From Psychroflexus sp. MES1-P1E (GTDB taxonomy: Bacteria > Bacteroidota > Bacteroidia > Flavobacteriales > Flavobacteriaceae), in assembly GCF_002836055.1 (NCBI RefSeq), contig NZ_PJBS01000315.1, forward strand, positions 1 through 45,787: a stretch of DNA of 45,787 nt, written 5' to 3'. Under the pieces are notes generated by a model that saw only the letters and a program-made list of their open reading frames with translations, ran no database searches and was not told the DNA's origin. Position 1 is the stretch's first letter. Every line of letters begins with the position of its first letter. Shown here one piece after another: positions 43,737 to 45,787 of the stretch. The position numbers and the translations under genes are program-made.

Positions 43737-44867
43737 TTATGAGAACATATCTTTTACCTTTTCAAAGAACGATTTGTCCATTCGGTCAGGATTAGGTTCA
43801 AAGTTTGAATCCCCTAAATTTTCTTCAAAATATTCTTTTTGTTCTTTAGATAAGGTTTGCGGCGTCCATACATTAATATGCACAAGTAAATCACCAACAC
43901 TATACCCGTTTAAATTAGGCAGACCTTTGTTTCTTAATCTTAGGATCTTACCACTCTGCACACCTGGCTCTACTTTAATCCTCACTTTACTATTTACAGT
44001 TTGAATTTCTTTGCTAGCCCCAAGAGCAGCTTCAGGATAACTGATGTAGAGATCGTAATGCAAATTTTCTCCGTCACGCTGAAGACTTTCGTGCTCCTTA
44101 ACCTCTATAAGAACAATAAGGTCTCCAGGAATACCATCCCCAACAGGTTCATTTCCTTTGTTGGAAACTTTCAGTTGCATACCATCTTCAACTCCTGATG
44201 GAATTTTAATGGATACGGCTTCTTCGACCATTTTTAGACCATGAGCATCTGTACCTTGACCCTTTTTATCAATAATTTGGCCCGAACCTGCACAAGCTGT
44301 ACATACGGATGCCGTTTGCATTCTTCCTAGAATTGTGTTTGTCACTCTGGTGACTTGACCAGAACCCCCGCATGTTGAGCAGGTCCTAAATGTAGTATCT
44401 TCTGGCTTTTTCTTTCTAGAGACTTTCATCTTTTTATCTACCCCCTTAGCGACCTCTTCTAGTGTAAGGCTAACGCGTATCCTCAGGTTCCCACCTTTAG
44501 CACGTTGTCTACCCCCAAAACCACCTCCAAAACCGGAGAATTCTTGAGATCTACCTCCAAATCCTCCACCGAAAATGTCGCCAAATTGACTGAAGATGTC
44601 ATCCATGTTCATTCCACCACCGCCTCCGCCAAAGCCTTGGGAACCGTCAAAAGCACCATGACCAAATTGGTCGTACTTTTGTCTTTTTTCTTCGTTTCCT
44701 AAAACTTCGTAAGCCTCTGCCGCTTTTTTAAATTTGGCTTCAGCTTCGCTATTGTCTGGATTTTTATCTGGATGAAACTTAATAGCCATCTTTCGGTAGG
44801 CTTTTTTAATTTCAACTTGTGAAGCTCCTTTAGATAATTCTAGTATGTCGTAATAATCTTCTTTCAT
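43737..44867 (-). CDS. dnaJ: Molecular chaperone DnaJ, with a half-sized zinc region
   Basis: The 376-residue type-I J-protein stimulates the DnaK ATPase. The J domain (1-70) has HPD at 32-34. A Gly/Phe-rich linker covers about 70-122. The zinc region keeps only two of the usual four CxxCxGxG motifs, CSTCGGSG (163-170) and CTACAGSG (189-196), and these are the only four cysteines in the protein. Their spacing fits motifs 2 and 3 of E. coli DnaJ (zinc centre II), while motifs 1 and 4 are replaced. Substrate-binding domains follow ([15 protein letters not shown]). It lies 6 bp after grpE; dnaK is elsewhere. Confidence 0.95.
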   Translation of the reverse strand: MKEDYYDILELSKGASQVEIKKAYRKMAIKFHPDKNPDNSEAEAKFKKAAEAYEVLGNEEKRQKYDQFGHGAFDGSQGFGGGGGGMNMDDIFSQFGDIFGGGFGGRSQEFSGFGGGFGGRQRAKGGNLRIRVSLTLEEVAKGVDKKMKVSRKKKPEDTTFRTCSTCGGSGQVTRVTNTILGRMQTASVCTACAGSGQIIDKKGQGTDAHGLKMVEEAVSIKIPSGVEDGMQLKVSNKGNEPVGDGIPGDLIVLIEVKEHESLQRDGENLHYDLYISYPEAALGASKEIQTVNSKVRIKVEPGVQSGKILRLRNKGLPNLNGYSVGDLLVHINVWTPQTLSKEQKEYFEENLGDSNFEPNPDRMDKSFFEKVKDMFS

Positions 44868-44873
44868 AAAATT

Positions 44874-45458
44874 TTATTTTCCAGTCACTACTTTAGGGTA
44901 TCTTATAATTTTATCACCCAATGTATATCCTTTTTCAATTACGTCAATAATTTTACCTTTCATGTCTTCACTTGGTGAAGGCACTTGGGTAATAGCTTCG
45001 TGTAATTCAGAATCAAAAGCATCACCTTCTTTTACTGACATTACCTCAAGCCCCCTGTGAATAAGAGTTTCTCTTAGTTTAGTATTAATAAGCTCAATAC
45101 CTTCTACAAGAGATTCATCTTCAGATTTTTTGATTTGGAGTAAAGCACGATCAAAATCATCAAGAACGGGAAGCATAGCTTGCATCACATCTTGGCTAGC
45201 TGTTTTGAACAACTCCATTCTTTCCTTTGAAGTTCGGCGCTTATAATTTTCAAACTCAGCAAAAAGTCTTAGGTACTTATCATCTTTAGCATCTAACTCT
45301 TGCTGAAGTCTCTCTTCTGTAGACAGCTCAACTTCGGGAGTATCCTCGACTTCATCACTTTGTTGATCATGGACTTCTGAAGTTTCCGCTTTTGGATTGA
45401 CATCAACATCATTTTGTGTTGATTCTATATCGTCTTTGTTTGATTTATTTTCACTCAT
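44874..45458 (-). CDS. grpE: Nucleotide exchange factor GrpE
   Basis: The 194-residue GrpE promotes ADP release from DnaK. The first 50 residues are acidic and disordered (SENKSNKDDIESTQ and onward). A long coiled coil (about 52-110, LQQELDAKDDKYLRLFAEFE then YKRR) and the C-terminal beta domain follow, with VEGIELINTKLRETL and the conserved GYTLGDKIIRYPKV ending. I start at ATG 45458; an in-frame TTG three codons upstream (45467) is less likely. It is first in the grpE-dnaJ pair, with a -7 box at 45485-45492. Confidence 0.95.
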   Translation of the reverse strand: MSENKSNKDDIESTQNDVDVNPKAETSEVHDQQSDEVEDTPEVELSTEERLQQELDAKDDKYLRLFAEFENYKRRTSKERMELFKTASQDVMQAMLPVLDDFDRALLQIKKSEDESLVEGIELINTKLRETLIHRGLEVMSVKEGDAFDSELHEAITQVPSPSEDMKGKIIDVIEKGYTLGDKIIRYPKVVTGK

Positions 45459-45482
45459 CGATTGCAAATTTAAGAATGTTAA

Positions 45483-45497
45483 GGCAAATGTATTGCC
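45483..45497 (-). promoter_or_regulatory. grpE-dnaJ promoter -7 box inside an inverted repeat
   Basis: TACATTTG on the minus strand (45485-45492) matches TAnnTTTG, 26 bp before the grpE ATG. It lies within the inverted repeat GGCAA-N5-TTGCC (45483-45497), which could be an operator. Confidence 0.55.
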
Positions 45498-45787
45498 AAT
45501 TGTGTTCTAATGCCATAATGACAGTATTCTACTCTGGACTATTTTTAGATATAAATTTTTAAATCTAAAAAGAAAAGCAATTAATTCTCTTTCAGCATAA
45601 TTAATCGCTAGGGTGGCAATTTGTTAAAGCGATAAAAACTGAAACTTATGATGTCAAGGAAAACACAGTAACTTTTGATTTAGCTACATCATATAATATA
45701 AATTTAGAGCAATCTAAAGTTAAGAAAAGGAGAGTATAGAAAATCACTTGAAAGGATATGCAAATGGTAAAGAAGATCAGTTCTACA
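45498..45787. other. Right-edge region without a confident gene; possible decayed reading frame
   Basis: No complete gene is seen in these 290 bp. On the plus strand the frame 45605-45736 is open for 44 codons and has protein-like composition (for example ETYDVKENTVTFDLATSYN), but it has no ATG start and ends in TAG at 45737. One frame back, from 45724 to the window end, another open stretch reads ESIENHLKGYANGKEDQFY. Together they could be a frameshifted remnant, or two chance frames. Sequence to the right is needed to decide. Confidence 0.25.

Noticed and set aside
44457-44658. Gly/Phe-rich low-complexity DNA as a repeat element
   Set aside because: It is simply the coding sequence of the DnaJ G/F linker, which is normally Gly-rich.
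45459-45467. TTG start three codons upstream in grpE
   Set aside because: The ATG at 45458 gives the MSENKS N-terminus, and a rare TTG three codons earlier adds nothing conserved.

Overview
The window is a gene-dense, AT-rich stretch of chromosome that looks like a marine-type member of the Flavobacteriia (Bacteroidota). Three things point there. The gene families are typical: a fused SecDF, DUF4295 behind rpmB-rpmG, DUF6588, DUF2911, BshC, the secreted protein usually labelled 'asparagine synthetase B', and a HTH-less sigma-54 regulator. The promoters carry the Bacteroidota -7 box TAnnTTTG, in three cases with an upstream TTTG/TTG at the right distance. Start regions mostly lack a strong Shine-Dalgarno sequence. 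I cannot name the genus.

Layout. 1-3081 (+): a 5'-truncated TetR-like protein coupled to an ABC1/AarF kinase, then fabH. 3164-10294 (-): secDF, and a gyrB / DUF6588 / mdh cluster. 10524-11060 (+): a secreted DUF2911 protein. 11138-15527 (-): a PLP decarboxylase, bshC and rimO. 15637-20355 (-): a small membrane protein, ftsY, DUF4295, rpmG, rpmB, then cinA / FAH hydrolase / DEDDh exonuclease. 20499-20927 (+): a stand-alone BLUF photoreceptor. 20982-22830 (-): a transketolase split over two genes. 22974-29195 (+): tgt, an LptF/G permease, accA, dnaB and the 'asparagine synthetase B'-like secreted protein. 29200-32805 (-): kdsD-tatC-CMD-membrane protein-lptB, an envelope and LPS operon. 32894-35080 (+): recQ. 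35132-38228 (-): two guanidino-modifying-fold enzymes (CtlX-like and DDAH/ADI-like), an M23 peptidase and an Ohr/OsmC protein. 38316-39395 (+): meaB. 39410-41561 (-): MATE efflux pump, a 74-residue protein and PAP2, joined by 1-nt overlaps. 41761-42363 (+): a GNAT-like protein. 42360-45458 (-): the sigma-54 response regulator, dnaJ and grpE. The right end (45459-45787) holds the grpE promoter and what may be a decayed reading frame.

Most of this is housekeeping: translation (rpmB, rpmG, rimO, tgt), protein export (ftsY, secDF, tatC), replication and repair (gyrB, dnaB, recQ, exonuclease), lipid and LPS synthesis (fabH, accA, kdsD, lptB, LptF/G), central carbon metabolism (mdh, transketolase) and protein folding (grpE, dnaJ). 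I saw no insertion sequence, prophage, CRISPR array, tRNA or rRNA.

The most striking cross-cutting pattern is the loss of structural zinc sites. DnaJ keeps only two of four CxxCxGxG motifs, RecQ lacks its four zinc cysteines, Tgt lacks its CxCxxC, and L28 and L33 are both cysteine-poor forms. Other points of interest are the BLUF protein with a complete set of photocycle residues, the sigma-54 activator with GAFTSA and no DNA-binding domain, paired DnaA-box-like repeats before dnaB, and the 'asparagine synthetase B' protein, which looks nothing like an asparagine synthetase.
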